Assembly: GCF_011759375.1 (NCBI RefSeq)
Contig: NZ_JAARML010000004.1
Coordinates: forward strand, 1-64,000
Reading direction: 5' to 3'
Length of the DNA: 64,000 nt
DNA from: Paraflavitalea devenefica
Lineage (GTDB): Bacteria; Bacteroidota; Bacteroidia; Chitinophagales; Chitinophagaceae
The first letter of the stretch is position 1. Each line of letters starts with the position of its first letter. The position numbers and the translations under genes are program-made. Below, piece after piece: positions 27,557 to 37,911 of this stretch. The notes beneath the pieces were generated by a model. It saw nothing but the letters and a program-made list of their open reading frames with translations, had not been told where the DNA came from and did no database searches.

Positions 27557-28025
27557 TTGTTAGCTGGTTTAATGATTAATGGATTCAATCAGCAAAAAAA
27601 TTAAGGTGGTTTAATGGTGTTATATCAAAAAAACATTGGGAATCGTAAACAAACGGAGGAGGGAAAGCTCCTCCGTTAGAAAAAAATAGCAATCTCTGTG
27701 ATAGCGCATGCTTACACAATGCGGCTCCTATGTCTGGTTTGTATTCTCAACTACACGAATGCCGAACACGATCATGGTTTTGTTAAACCTGTTTCTGTAC
27801 CAAAACGAATAAGAGAAAAAGGGCAACTATTGGTTGTAGAAGTTTTTTTAAGAATAATTGATTCCCAATATGGTTGGTGTAACAAGCTGTTAGCGGTTAG
27901 GCGTTTGTTTCGATAGCAGATTTCTCCGCTTCGCTACGAAATGACAAAAGAATGTGACGTTTCGCCTATCGGCCTCAGGGGGCATACTCAGTGAGGCTTC
28001 GACAGGCTCAGGGGGACAAAAGGCG
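27557..28025. other. Non-coding stretch with a hairpin and a short dispersed repeat
   Basis: It holds a ten-pair hairpin (27652-27661 with 27668-27677) without a T-run on its 3' side. Near 27993-28016 is a copy of a short repeat (CTTCGACAGGCTCAGGG) also found at 46887. No gene is supported. Confidence 0.45.
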
Positions 28026-28070
28026 AAAGCCCTCCCGGCGAGGCTGTAATAGCCTGCCGGTGAGGGCTTT
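28026..28070 (-). terminator. Terminator hairpin downstream of fecR
   Basis: A long interrupted stem: AAAGCCCTC (28026-28034) with GAGGGCTTT (28062-28070), inner CCGGC/GCCGG and AGGCT/AGCCT, and a five-base loop. It lies 31 bp past the fecR stop. Ts follow on the leftward strand after a few bases. Confidence 0.65.
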
Positions 28071-28100
28071 TATGAAATAGAAATGGGGAATCAGAGACCT

Positions 28101-29345
28101 TTATTTGGTTACGATCACTGTTTTACCCTTGATCTCAAAATGCACCTTGCTTGTTTCCTGCAAAATAGTAAGCATAGTAGACAAAGGTACATTACGGGGT
28201 ATACCCGCCGTAAATTGATCGTTAATAGGGGTTTTAATATCAACCGATTCAATACCTGCATACCAGCGCTTGATCTCCTTCATCACATCGGTAAAGCTGG
28301 CTGCTTTGAAGTCGAAATAGCCGTTCTTCCAGGCTATGACGCTTTCGACGTCAACCGTCTGGACCATGATTGAGGAGGATTTATTGGATTGAGAGGAAAG
28401 CCATGCCTGCTGTGTAGGTTTCAAGATAGTTCCGGGTTTCGCGTTTGGTGTTCCGGGTTGGCTGCCGCCGGCACTTACTTGCACACTACCTTCCAGCAAC
28501 GTAGTTTTTATAGTTTCTTCATCACCATAGTTCCTCACGTTAAAATGGGTGCCCAGGACCCTTACTTCCGCATTGCCGGTGGATACGATGAACGGTTTTG
28601 AGGGGTCTTTGGCTACTTCAAAATAGGCTTCGCCCGTTACTTCCACCCGCCGTTCCTTGCCGGCAAATACGGTAGGATAACTGATGCGGGACTCTGCATT
28701 GAGCCATACCTTGCTTTTATCGGGCAGGGTAAGGGCATAAAATCCACCGGTAGGTGTGGTCACCGCATGATAGCGCACAGCCGCATTTTTACCGGCCTTC
28801 CGGCCGTTTTCTCCGGCCGGGTCATATACCAGGGCATCGCCCTTTTTATTGACAGCAGCCCCATCCTCTTTGGCCAATACGCCATCCTTTGCCTCATCGA
28901 GCGTAATGGTGCGTCCATCGCCCAAAGTAAGGGTAGCTTTATTGCTGCCGGGTTGAATATCATCGCCCTGGCGAACCACTACCTGATCTTCCTGCACCTG
29001 TTTATCGCCTTTGTTCAGGAACAGGTAGGCGCCCGTGGCTATAACACCGATAGTGATGGCTGCCACCATCCACCGCCAGGGCTTCCTGCGGATGGCGACC
29101 ACCGGTGTATACTCAAAAACGTTTTTATCCAATAAGCGCTGCCAGGCTGCTTCTGCATCAATCTTATCTAACAACTCCAGGCTGGCCGCTACCTGCACCC
29201 GGTCCAGACACCGGTCCACAAACTGCCGGTTGGCTTCCGAGGCATTGGCCCAGGCATCCAGTTCCTCCTGCCCTGCTCCGGAAATCTCTCCCTTTTGCCG
29301 GGCCAGTATTAGTTGTATGATCCTGTTGACAGCGGCTTCTTGCAT
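28101..29345 (-). CDS. FecR-family anti-sigma factor
   Basis: A 414-aa single-span membrane protein. The N-terminal cytosolic part (1-90, DUF4880-like) binds the sigma factor, and one membrane helix follows (WMVAAITIGVIATGAYLFL). The periplasmic FecR domain has TGEAYFEVAKDPSKPF, VRVLGTHFNVR and TTLLEGSVQV. The C-terminal DUF4974 domain (AWKNGYFDFKAASFTDVMKEI) receives the signal from a transporter's STN domain. The start at 29345 fits the conserved helix of the N-domain; the longer frame adds 25 residues. The sigma gene lies 163 bp upstream, but no susC follows, so its transporter is missing or elsewhere. Confidence 0.92.
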   Translation of the reverse strand: MQEAAVNRIIQLILARQKGEISGAGQEELDAWANASEANRQFVDRCLDRVQVAASLELLDKIDAEAAWQRLLDKNVFEYTPVVAIRRKPWRWMVAAITIGVIATGAYLFLNKGDKQVQEDQVVVRQGDDIQPGSNKATLTLGDGRTITLDEAKDGVLAKEDGAAVNKKGDALVYDPAGENGRKAGKNAAVRYHAVTTPTGGFYALTLPDKSKVWLNAESRISYPTVFAGKERRVEVTGEAYFEVAKDPSKPFIVSTGNAEVRVLGTHFNVRNYGDEETIKTTLLEGSVQVSAGGSQPGTPNAKPGTILKPTQQAWLSSQSNKSSSIMVQTVDVESVIAWKNGYFDFKAASFTDVMKEIKRWYAGIESVDIKTPINDQFTAGIPRNVPLSTMLTILQETSKVHFEIKGKTVIVTK

Positions 29346-29508
29346 GGTATTGCTTGTTGATTTGTTAATGGTTATGGGTTGTTTAGTGCGGAAATAACCG
29401 ACGCACCCTTTCAGGAACAACAGTATTTTTCCTAATATAAAACGGATAAGTCCACTAGGGCAACTATTGGGGGCGGTTAAAAGTTTGGTGGCGGTCCCGG
29501 ATTGATGA

Positions 29509-30126
29509 TTAATCCTCTACAGCGCAGAGTACGGCAAAGAAGTGCAGCAGGGTGGCTACGGGCAGGATGTCTTTTTTGAGCAGGGCTGATTTCAACATAG
29601 CTACCGCTTTTGTCTTTTGATTGCGCACTGTTTGTTCGCTCAAATTGAGCGCCAGGGCTATTTCGCGGGTAGAGAGGCGGTCGAAGAAATACATATTGAA
29701 TACTTCCCGGCAGCGCTCGGGCAGTTGTTTCACCTGCACATATAATTGCTGAATGTATTCAGCATACATCATGTCATAATCATCCCGGTTCATTTCACTC
29801 ACATAATCGGAGGTATAAAGGATCTCCTTATGGATGCGGGCATGAATCTCCTGGCTGCGGAGATGATCATAGCAGTTATTTCTCACGGTTACATACAGAA
29901 AAGAGCGGATGCTGGGGACATTGTCGAAGTTCTCGCGGAGCTTCCATAGTTTGACAAAGGTTTCAGACACGATGTCTTCTGACAGCAGGTTGTTGCGCAC
30001 CAACTGATCGGCAAAATATACGAGGGCCTTATAATTGTTTTTCCAAAGCAGGTTCAACGCTGCCGTATCGCCATTTTTAAATGCAGCGGCTAACTCTACC
30101 TCATTTTTGATCTCAGAAGGAATCAT
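29509..30126 (-). CDS. ECF sigma-70 factor (FecI-like)
   Basis: A 205-aa sigma factor with region 2 (LSEDIVSETFVKLW, then SIRSFLYVTVRNNCYDHLR) and region 4 (LPERCREVFNMYFFDRLS, then TREIALALNLSEQTVRNQ). It should direct RNA polymerase to the promoters of its own locus when released by the FecR protein downstream. It is divergent from the sigma gene at 30834, with 707 bp between. Confidence 0.93.
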   Translation of the reverse strand: MIPSEIKNEVELAAAFKNGDTAALNLLWKNNYKALVYFADQLVRNNLLSEDIVSETFVKLWKLRENFDNVPSIRSFLYVTVRNNCYDHLRSQEIHARIHKEILYTSDYVSEMNRDDYDMMYAEYIQQLYVQVKQLPERCREVFNMYFFDRLSTREIALALNLSEQTVRNQKTKAVAMLKSALLKKDILPVATLLHFFAVLCAVED

Positions 30127-30833
30127 AATGCTGGCTCAGCTATTAATCAAAACCATTAAAAAATGAATGACTGTACAGGAAATTCTGTACGCATCAAAGG
30201 ATAATGTCCAAGGCTTTTTCACTGGTCAAAAAGGCAAAAAAGGTAATGGCCAATTCCTGTTATTTAAAATGAAGGGGGACCGGGTTCAGAGAATAATAGG
30301 TTTAACGGTATTAATGGGGTGACATTGACTGACAAGCAATGATAATCGAAAAACAGGTAATTTTAAAATCCCCGCTCACTTTTTTTGCCTGTGTGCCCTG
30401 GCCCAACTACCTCAAAATTACGGATTACCTGCAAAAACAATGCCCTTGATGCCTGCCTATCATGAAATTACGTATACCCTATGCCCGTGTGGTTTGCGGG
30501 ATATTTCCAGCGGAATTATTCCACAAAATTCAACAAAATGACTACCCGATTTCTTGTAAAAGGAGTGAGACGCGCAAGGATGGTATTTCAAGCGTCATGT
30601 ATTCACCTACACAGTGTACCCTGCACACAAAAAAATAATTGAACACAGCACCGGGACATTCCGCACCATTGCAGTACTACTATCAGTACTGCCGCCCCAA
30701 AAAAACTTCGACAACCTTGGTGACGAAATGATCATTTCCCAGTTGTACCTATAGAACATCACCTGTAACCATTACTGCTTAGCTGAGCGACCGTGGGATA
30801 CACCTACCCAAACTTAGCCATAAACGATAACAT
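30127..30833. other. Divergent promoter region between two sigma-factor genes
   Basis: A 707-bp region with no supported gene, RNA or repeat. It must contain the start sites of both sigma/FecR units. No promoter could be fixed with confidence. Confidence 0.45.
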
Positions 30834-31460
30834 ATGACTGAAGAAGAGCTGATTAAACGATTGAAAGCCGGCGATGAACTTGCCCACAAGAAGATCTTTA
30901 CCCTGTATTACGAGGTAATCCTTGTCTTCGTAACACGGTTTGTCCCGAACCCCATAGACGCCGCCAAAGACATCACCCAGGAAACATTTATAGCCCTGGC
31001 CCTTAATGCACCAACGCTGCCCAAACTGGCTACTTTATCGGATGTCCGCGCCTTTTTGTACGTGGTAGCCAGGAATAAGGCGATTGATCATTTAAAAGCG
31101 AAAATGAGATCCGATGAATTCCTCAGGGAATATTTTGCTTTCAATGGGTGCGTTGCCGATCCTAACGAGGCGGCCACGTTTGTACGCGAAAACGAGATAC
31201 ATGCTCAAATTACCCAATACCTGCAATCACTCTCCGACCAACAACAGGCCATCATAGATCTGCTGATCAGTGGCAATTATACGATTAAGCAGATCAGCGA
31301 AAAGCTGGAAACCAGTGAAGGGAATGTGCGGAATCAAAAACATAAGGTCGTTCAAAAGCTCCGGGAACTCATCAAAACCTATGAATCGAATACGAAAGTG
31401 GTTGATACGCTTATAAAAATTATCCTGTACATCTGGTCATTTATTCATGCCATTTTCTGA
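30834..31460 (+). CDS. ECF sigma-70 factor (FecI-like)
   Basis: A 208-aa sigma factor: region 2 with AAKDITQETFIALAL and DVRAFLYVVARNKAIDHLK, region 4 with LSDQQQAIIDLLISGNYT and ISEKLETSEGNVRNQKHK. It is first in a complete sigma-FecR-SusC-SusD unit and should activate it in response to substrate uptake. The gap to fecR is 45 bp. Its last 20 residues are hydrophobic (IIILYIWSF-like), which is unusual for this family and may contact the membrane or its FecR partner. Confidence 0.92.
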   Translation: MTEEELIKRLKAGDELAHKKIFTLYYEVILVFVTRFVPNPIDAAKDITQETFIALALNAPTLPKLATLSDVRAFLYVVARNKAIDHLKAKMRSDEFLREYFAFNGCVADPNEAATFVRENEIHAQITQYLQSLSDQQQAIIDLLISGNYTIKQISEKLETSEGNVRNQKHKVVQKLRELIKTYESNTKVVDTLIKIILYIWSFIHAIF

Positions 31461-31505
31461 TCAAATTTCACCATTCGCCATAAACCTTACTTAAACTTTC
31501 CTATA

Positions 31506-32723
31506 ATGTCATACAACATAACTACTCCGAATCATGTGATCTCAGCCATCTGTCATTTAACAGATAACAGGGAACTGCCGGAAGAAGATCGCAAAGACTA
31601 TATTGAATTTGAGAAAAACCACCCCCTCGACCATTTTACTATTAAAGGGGAAATTATCAGCAGGCTAACCACCACCAGTGACCTGGCAGAGCAGGATTGG
31701 CCGGATTACCAGGTTAAATTACGGCAGGCCCTTTCCGTGACAGCCCTGCCGGCCACCACCATTCCCAGGCGCCGGTATATAAAACCTATCATCTGGTCGT
31801 GCGCAGCCTGCCTGGCGCTGGTTGGTAGCCTGCTCCTGTATTACTATTTCAAGGTAAGCCTCCCACCAGGGAGCCAACCAGGTGATCAAAACCAGCAACT
31901 GGCTGCCCTTACTCCCAAGCCTCCCCGGGCCACGTTGATCTTAGGGGGTAATAAGACGATCAACTTAGAAGAAGTAAAAAATGGCTGGAGCAATCAACAA
32001 GGAGGTATCAATGTTATTAAACAGGCACCCGACTCCTTATCATACGAACCATTCAGCAACCCTGAAACCGGCGTGTACATGAACACCCTGGTGCTACAAA
32101 GGGCCGGTACGTATAAGGTACGACTATCCGACGGCACCCTTGTTCGCCTGAACGCACAAAGCAGTATCACTTTTCCGAGCAGTTTTACCGGCCCGGTACG
32201 GGAAGTAACTTTAACCGGGGAAGCCTACTTTGAAGTGGCCAAGACCAATAAGCCTTTTATCGTTAAACAAAATGACAATAAGATAGAAGTGTTGGGCACC
32301 AGGTTTAATATCAGCGCTTACCCGGAGGAAAACAAGGTAAAAACAACGCTCCTGGAAGGTAGTGTGCGGATCATCACCCCCGGGCAAACACCCCGTATGC
32401 TTATGCCAGGACAGCAGGCCATTATCCAGGAAAATGCAACAGGCATTGACATAAAGGAAATAGCCAATCCCGAGCAGGCAGTGTCGTGGGTAGATGGCAA
32501 TTTTAGTTTTGAACGGTTACCCTTACGGGAGATCATGTACCAGGTACAACGCTGGTACGATGTGCAGGTGATCTATGAAGAAAAGCCCGATCCAAGTCCC
32601 ATCACTGTTACCAAAATATCCAGGGGTTTGTCATTAACGGAGTTCCTGGATGCACTCAAAGAAGGAGACCGGTTCTCCTACCGTGTATCTGTGGATAATA
32701 AACATGTTTTCATTACTAAATAA
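31506..32723 (+). CDS. FecR-family anti-sigma factor
   Basis: A 405-aa protein with an N-terminal sigma-binding region, a membrane helix (about 98-115, IWSCAACLALVGSLLLYYY), the periplasmic FecR core (LTGEAYFEVAKTNKPF, VLGTRFNISAY, TTLLEGSVRI) and a C-terminal DUF4974 domain (SWVDGNFSFERLPLREIMYQV). It couples the SusC STN domain to the sigma factor encoded 45 bp upstream. A 417-bp gap follows before susC. Confidence 0.92.
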   Translation: MSYNITTPNHVISAICHLTDNRELPEEDRKDYIEFEKNHPLDHFTIKGEIISRLTTTSDLAEQDWPDYQVKLRQALSVTALPATTIPRRRYIKPIIWSCAACLALVGSLLLYYYFKVSLPPGSQPGDQNQQLAALTPKPPRATLILGGNKTINLEEVKNGWSNQQGGINVIKQAPDSLSYEPFSNPETGVYMNTLVLQRAGTYKVRLSDGTLVRLNAQSSITFPSSFTGPVREVTLTGEAYFEVAKTNKPFIVKQNDNKIEVLGTRFNISAYPEENKVKTTLLEGSVRIITPGQTPRMLMPGQQAIIQENATGIDIKEIANPEQAVSWVDGNFSFERLPLREIMYQVQRWYDVQVIYEEKPDPSPITVTKISRGLSLTEFLDALKEGDRFSYRVSVDNKHVFITK

Positions 32724-33140
32724 TTGTACCATTAGCCTTTTCCATTGATGTATTCCAATCCTACGAATGGCCGTGTCCTAAACAGTGCTATTCCAAATCC
32801 TTGGTAATTTCTCCCGCCTTTGCCAGGGAGGGCTGATGGTATTCACCCTCCCCGCAAAGCGGCCATTGATGAGCATCCAATATTTTATTCACCTGCAGCA
32901 ATGGCTATTGGCTGCAGCTCCTGAAAAACCCCTATAGCCCTAACTAATCGTTTCCCACCTTTTATAATCTTTCCTGCAGACGACTGCATGCTGCATCATG
33001 CAACGTACTTCCGTGGCTTTATCCCATGATGTGCTGAACTATTTGCCTATTACCCCGACCGGAGTAACCATTACACCATCCTATTCATTCACCATAAACC
33101 AAATTCAATCCCAACATGTAACCATTAAAGTATTTAAATT
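32724..33140. other. fecR-susC gap with an attenuator-like hairpin
   Basis: A 417-bp region. GGGAGGG (32826-32832) pairs with CCCTCCC (32846-32852) around a 13-base loop, with no T-run. The susC promoter recognised by the local sigma factor probably lies here. No gene is supported. Confidence 0.45.
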
Positions 33141-36100
33141 ATGTACAAATTATTGAAAACTACGTTTTGGTTAAGTATCGTGATTATTGGTAACGGGAAA
33201 ATAGCTAGTGCTCAGCATCCAGTTCATCAGAAAAGCCATGCAGTATTTGAATACAGCGCCGTGAAGAAGCCATTCAGAAAGGTATTGAGCGATCTGCAAC
33301 GCCAATTTAAAGTAGATTTCAGCTATACCGAGAATGATATTGCAGGAGCCAGGCCGGTGACCATCCACTACAAAGCGCCCAGCTTTGACAAACTGCTGGA
33401 TAGCATTTTAGCAACCCAACCCATCAGGTACGAGTTCAAAAGGCAGCTTTACTATCTCATGCAAAAGAGCATTATCCGTGCGGCCAAACAAGGGGACATG
33501 GGTTACCTGGAAGAAATATCGGGTATTGTTCTTGATCCGGAAGAACGGCCTATCGAATTTGCCAGCATCGGATTTGAAGATAACAGGAGTGTAACCAAGA
33601 CCAATGAGAAAGGCGAATTCTACCTGCGTACCAACGAAAGGCACCGGCATTTAAAGATCTCCTGCCAGGGGTATAGCGTTAAACTGGTATCGCTGCCCGT
33701 GGACCCCCGGCATAAGATCACCCTGACGCTGGAGTACCGGACGATGCCCTCCTTCACCAGCAATTATAAAACTTTCAAAAAACCGGTTACCACAGAAGGC
33801 GCCGATCACCTGGATGAAACGATGCTAGGCCCCGTAAGACCTAAAAACGTGGCGGTAGCCCTATCCGGTTTGGCGCCGGGGACGCGGGTACAACTTCAAA
33901 ATGGCTCGCATGGCACCCACGCCCATATCAGCATCCGGAACAGCAGCAGGATCTATGATGGTTTACTGGCCAATAATACGGAAGTAAATGGCCCCCTGAT
34001 CATCCTGGACCGTGTGCCGCTGCCCAATATGATCATCAGTCAACTGGATTATATCGGGGGCAGCCCCAATGCCACCGGTCCGGCCATGGGCGGTGTATCT
34101 ATTTTACGGCTGATCAACCCCGATAATATAGAATCCATAGAAATATTGAAGGATGCGGACGCCACCGCCATTTACGGCAGCCGCGGAGCGAACGGCGTTA
34201 TTGTTATCAATACGAAGAAAGCCAAAGCCGGTATGCCTTCCGTTACCGCCCATGCGCGTTATGGGTTTGGGCGGGTGAGACAGTATTATACTTTTTTGAA
34301 TACCCCCCAGTTCCTGGCGGCCAGAAGAGAAGCGCTGGCCAATGATAGCTTACCGGCTACTGAATCGAACGCGCCGGACCTGACCTTGTGGGACAGCTTA
34401 CGCTACCAGGATTATAACGATTTCTTTTTAGGGGGAAGCGCCTCGCATGTGAATGCTTCCGTATCGACCAGCGGCATTACCGACCATTTAAATTACCGTT
34501 TGGCACTCAGCTATTATAAAGAAGGCACTGTGTTACCCGACAAAAAGGTGAACCAGGATTTCTATGACCAGGACCTTCATGTACAAGGGAGGGTGGAACA
34601 AAAATCGAGAAACGGTAAACTTACCATTGGTCTGGATGGGCAATATTTCTCCGCCAAAACGGTGTCTATTGGTAATGACATCACACAGGCAGTGAGGCTG
34701 GCTCCCAATACGCCTGAATTAGTAGATGCGCGGGGTAACCTGCTATGGCCTAAAGGATTGTTGAACCCGATGGCTTATTTACTGAATAATTACACTATTT
34801 CCATCGAAAATCAATTGTGCCATGCGGGTATTGACTACCAGGTGAATCCCCATCTTAAGCTGATCTCCAACCTGGGGCTCAATATTATTAATACGGACGA
34901 GACCCTGAAGATCCCCATTAAAGCACAGGATTCTTCCACCAACCCCACCGGCACTGCTGAGTTTGGGTCCATATTCGTGAAAAATCAATTGCTGGAGCTG
35001 ATGGCCGAGCATAAGTATAGCTGGAAGGCGCTCAACATCACTTCGCTGGCAGGCGCCACCGTGGTGAAACAAAAGTATGTGCGGGAAAAGATAGTGGGCA
35101 CCGGGTATACCAATGACCAAACCCTGCCCACGCAGCAAGCTGCCGCCGTGATAAAAGCCAGTAATAAGATCACCGAGTATGGTTACCTGGGTTTCTTTGG
35201 CAATACAAAATTGGAATATGATCATAAGTACCTGTTGAATATCACTGTGCGAAGAGACGGCTCTTCCCGGTTTGGCGCCAACCGGAAGTATGGCCTGTTC
35301 TGGGCAACCGGCGCCGGCTGGGTGCTATCAAAAGCCAGGTTTTTGACATTACCTTCCTTCATCACGTTTGCTAAGATAAGAGGCAGTTACGGTGTAACGG
35401 GCAATGACCAAATTGGTGATTACGGGTTTAAAGATATTTATGCGCCGGTCTCTAATTCCAATCCCTATGCCGGGATACAAGGTTTTATGCCTACCCGGCA
35501 TCCGAACGACAATTACGGTTATGAGGAATGCAAGAAGCTGGAACTGGCCGCAGAATTCACGATCAGGAATATGCTCAACGTTAGTTTCTGCTATTATAAC
35601 AATACATCGGGCAAGCTGTTGCTTTCTGAAACGTTGCCCAATTTCACGGGAATTGGAAGTATGCTCATTAACTCTGATGCCAGGGTCAATAACCAGGGCT
35701 ACGAGTTACAGCTCCAGTTGAAGGGAGACACTTCCCGGTCATTGTATGCCTTTTTTACGCTTTCAGCAACGTTGCCCCGTACCAAACTCACGGCTTTCCC
35801 CGGATTGGCCTTTTCGAATCATGCCCAAAAACTTGTATTGGGCAGGTCGCTGAGCGTTCAGCAAGGTTTTACGGCGCTTGGCGTTGACCCTGCCACAGGC
35901 GTCTATGACTTTGTAAACCAAAACAAGGACAGTACGCTGGATATTAATGATTATGTAGTGAATGGCGACCTGGACCCCAAACTGTATGGCGGACTCCAGG
36001 GCCTGATCGGTTACAAGCGGTTTGCCCTTGACTTTTGCTGGGAATTTGCCCTGCAAAAAGGCATTAATCAATTCCTGACCTTTTCGGCCATGAAACCGAC

Positions 36101-36470
36101 TATCAATGGATATTCAAATGTTCCGGTTGAGTTCCTTGACCGCTGGCAGCGTCCCGGCGATGTTGCCCAATACCAACAGTATACTACCCAATCCGGATCA
36201 CCGGCTTCGGCAGGCTGGGATAGAAACAGGAACAGCAACAACTACCTGGTCAATGCCCATTTTATCCGGTTAAAAACCATCAGCGTTTCTTATTCTTTCC
36301 AGGACCTACGCCTGCGGCGAAGCCTGGCAGCCTGCACCAAATTGTTTGTTGCTGCTGAAAATGCCCTTGTATTGACCAGGTATAAAGGCGCTGATCCCTC
36401 TTCGCAAAACTTTGCCGGCCTTCCGCCGCTGAAAAGGTACTCGCTCGGATTTCAAATTAATTTTAAATAA
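33141..36470 (+). CDS. SusC/RagA-family TonB-dependent transporter (with STN domain)
   Basis: A 1109-aa outer-membrane transporter with a signal peptide (ending KIASAQ), an STN domain (about 35-105), a regulatory-like beta domain (SGIVLDPEERPIEFASIGF), a plug with IEILKDADATAIYGSRGANG and a barrel ending YSLGFQINFK. The full sigma-FecR-SusC-SusD order marks an STN-signalled uptake locus. No degradative enzyme is linked, so the ligand may be a peptide, siderophore-like compound or short oligomer. susD starts 7 bp after its stop. It is not a close copy of the facing SusC at 40402. Confidence 0.93.
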   Translation: MYKLLKTTFWLSIVIIGNGKIASAQHPVHQKSHAVFEYSAVKKPFRKVLSDLQRQFKVDFSYTENDIAGARPVTIHYKAPSFDKLLDSILATQPIRYEFKRQLYYLMQKSIIRAAKQGDMGYLEEISGIVLDPEERPIEFASIGFEDNRSVTKTNEKGEFYLRTNERHRHLKISCQGYSVKLVSLPVDPRHKITLTLEYRTMPSFTSNYKTFKKPVTTEGADHLDETMLGPVRPKNVAVALSGLAPGTRVQLQNGSHGTHAHISIRNSSRIYDGLLANNTEVNGPLIILDRVPLPNMIISQLDYIGGSPNATGPAMGGVSILRLINPDNIESIEILKDADATAIYGSRGANGVIVINTKKAKAGMPSVTAHARYGFGRVRQYYTFLNTPQFLAARREALANDSLPATESNAPDLTLWDSLRYQDYNDFFLGGSASHVNASVSTSGITDHLNYRLALSYYKEGTVLPDKKVNQDFYDQDLHVQGRVEQKSRNGKLTIGLDGQYFSAKTVSIGNDITQAVRLAPNTPELVDARGNLLWPKGLLNPMAYLLNNYTISIENQLCHAGIDYQVNPHLKLISNLGLNIINTDETLKIPIKAQDSSTNPTGTAEFGSIFVKNQLLELMAEHKYSWKALNITSLAGATVVKQKYVREKIVGTGYTNDQTLPTQQAAAVIKASNKITEYGYLGFFGNTKLEYDHKYLLNITVRRDGSSRFGANRKYGLFWATGAGWVLSKARFLTLPSFITFAKIRGSYGVTGNDQIGDYGFKDIYAPVSNSNPYAGIQGFMPTRHPNDNYGYEECKKLELAAEFTIRNMLNVSFCYYNNTSGKLLLSETLPNFTGIGSMLINSDARVNNQGYELQLQLKGDTSRSLYAFFTLSATLPRTKLTAFPGLAFSNHAQKLVLGRSLSVQQGFTALGVDPATGVYDFVNQNKDSTLDINDYVVNGDLDPKLYGGLQGLIGYKRFALDFCWEFALQKGINQFLTFSAMKPTINGYSNVPVEFLDRWQRPGDVAQYQQYTTQSGSPASAGWDRNRNSNNYLVNAHFIRLKTISVSYSFQDLRLRRSLAACTKLFVAAENALVLTRYKGADPSSQNFAGLPPLKRYSLGFQINFK

Positions 36471-36477
36471 CCCCTTT

Positions 36478-37896
36478 ATGCAAAATAGGATTGTCCTACG
36501 ATTTATTGTTTTGCTATTGTTGATGCTTCCCTTCCTGGGTTGCCGTAAGATTATTGATATGCAGCCCATCACGGAAGTGGATGCGAGTATGCTTTATGCA
36601 GATGACCAAACGGCTGTATCGGCTGTGGTAGGTTTGGAAAACCGTTTCATGACCAGCATATCGATGTTCAATGGCAATTTGTCGCGGTACCTGAGTTTGT
36701 ATGGCGATGACCTGAAAAGGATCAGCAAATTAGCCAGCGATAGTTTATTTTATAACCATTTACTTTCGGCCGATAATGAACAGGTAGCGGAATTCTGGAA
36801 TTCGGGCTATAGTTATATTTTTCATTGCAACGCCATTCTGACTTCCCTTCAACACAGTGAAAAGATCACCCCTGAGACCAAAAACCAGTTGCAGGGCGAA
36901 ACGAAGTTTATCCGGTCGTTGGTGTATTTCTACCTGGTAAATCTCTTTGACAGCATTCCTCTTGTGCTGGTCACCGATCCACAGGTGACCAAACATTTAC
37001 CCCGGGCAGCGCCTGCGGCCATTTATGCGCAACTGGTGGAAGACCTTCAGGACGCCCAGGCTTTGTTATCCAATGAATATCCTGCCAATCGCCTCCTGTT
37101 TGCACCCAGGACACGTGTGAACAAGGGAACTGCGGCGGCCCTGTTGGCAAGGGTTTATTTATATAGGAAAGATTACGCGCATGCAGATACGCAGAGTACG
37201 TGGGTGATCGGCTGCGGGCAATATACCCTCGAACCCGATCTCAATAAGGTATTTCTGAAAGACAGTCCCGAGACGATCTTTGCCTTACACCCTACCATTA
37301 ACAATTATAATACCGTGGAGGGAAAGTTGTTTGGATTAAACCCCACTACCAACAAAGCCGCTTTTGAAATTACTCCGGCTTTATGGAACAGTTTTGAAGC
37401 TGCTGACCAACGTGCGGTTAAGTGGATCACCACTGCTACTATGAGTGGTAAAAAATATAAAATACCCTATAAGTATAAGGTGTACGAAGCGGCGGCTATT
37501 ACAGAATACAATGTATTATTCAGGCTGGCCGACCTGTATTTGATCAGGGCTGAAGCAAGAGCGGCATTGGGCCATCCCACGGAGGCCGTTCAAGACTTAA
37601 ACACGATCCGGGCCAGGGCAAATGCTACGCTGCTGTCCTCCTCCCTGACTGGTGCACCCTTAAAGGATGCGATAGAAGCTGAAAACCGGCGGGAGTATTT
37701 TACAGAATCGGGCCATCGCTGGCTGGACCTACGCCGGTGGGAAAGCCATGATGCCAACGCACCCCATAAAAGACGGGCAGACGATGTGATGGAAGAAATC
37801 AACCCCCAGCATTGGGCTTCTTACAAGATACATTTCCCGATACCGGGGGATGAATTGCTAAAATCCAAATTTCTTACGCAAAACCCGGGTTATTGA
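36478..37896 (+). CDS. SusD/RagB-family outer membrane lipoprotein
   Basis: A 472-aa lipoprotein with lipobox LPFLGCRK. The SusD pattern is present: GETKFIRSLVYFYLVNLFD, RLADLYLIRAEARAAL, AENRREYFTESGHRWLDLRR and C-terminal LTQNPGY. It works with the SusC encoded 7 bp upstream. It is convergent with the small secreted protein gene at 37912, with 15 bp between stops and a short hairpin (37905-37920) across the junction. Confidence 0.93.
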   Translation: MQNRIVLRFIVLLLLMLPFLGCRKIIDMQPITEVDASMLYADDQTAVSAVVGLENRFMTSISMFNGNLSRYLSLYGDDLKRISKLASDSLFYNHLLSADNEQVAEFWNSGYSYIFHCNAILTSLQHSEKITPETKNQLQGETKFIRSLVYFYLVNLFDSIPLVLVTDPQVTKHLPRAAPAAIYAQLVEDLQDAQALLSNEYPANRLLFAPRTRVNKGTAAALLARVYLYRKDYAHADTQSTWVIGCGQYTLEPDLNKVFLKDSPETIFALHPTINNYNTVEGKLFGLNPTTNKAAFEITPALWNSFEAADQRAVKWITTATMSGKKYKIPYKYKVYEAAAITEYNVLFRLADLYLIRAEARAALGHPTEAVQDLNTIRARANATLLSSSLTGAPLKDAIEAENRREYFTESGHRWLDLRRWESHDANAPHKRRADDVMEEINPQHWASYKIHFPIPGDELLKSKFLTQNPGY

Positions 37897-37911
37897 TACT
37901 GTAGGACAGGA

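Noticed and set aside
27382..27579. About 65-codon rightward open frame without ATG
   Set aside because: Coincides with the long inverted repeats; the strong secondary structure explains the region better.
27652..27677. Ten-pair hairpin considered as a terminator
   Set aside because: The T-run is on the wrong side for either strand.
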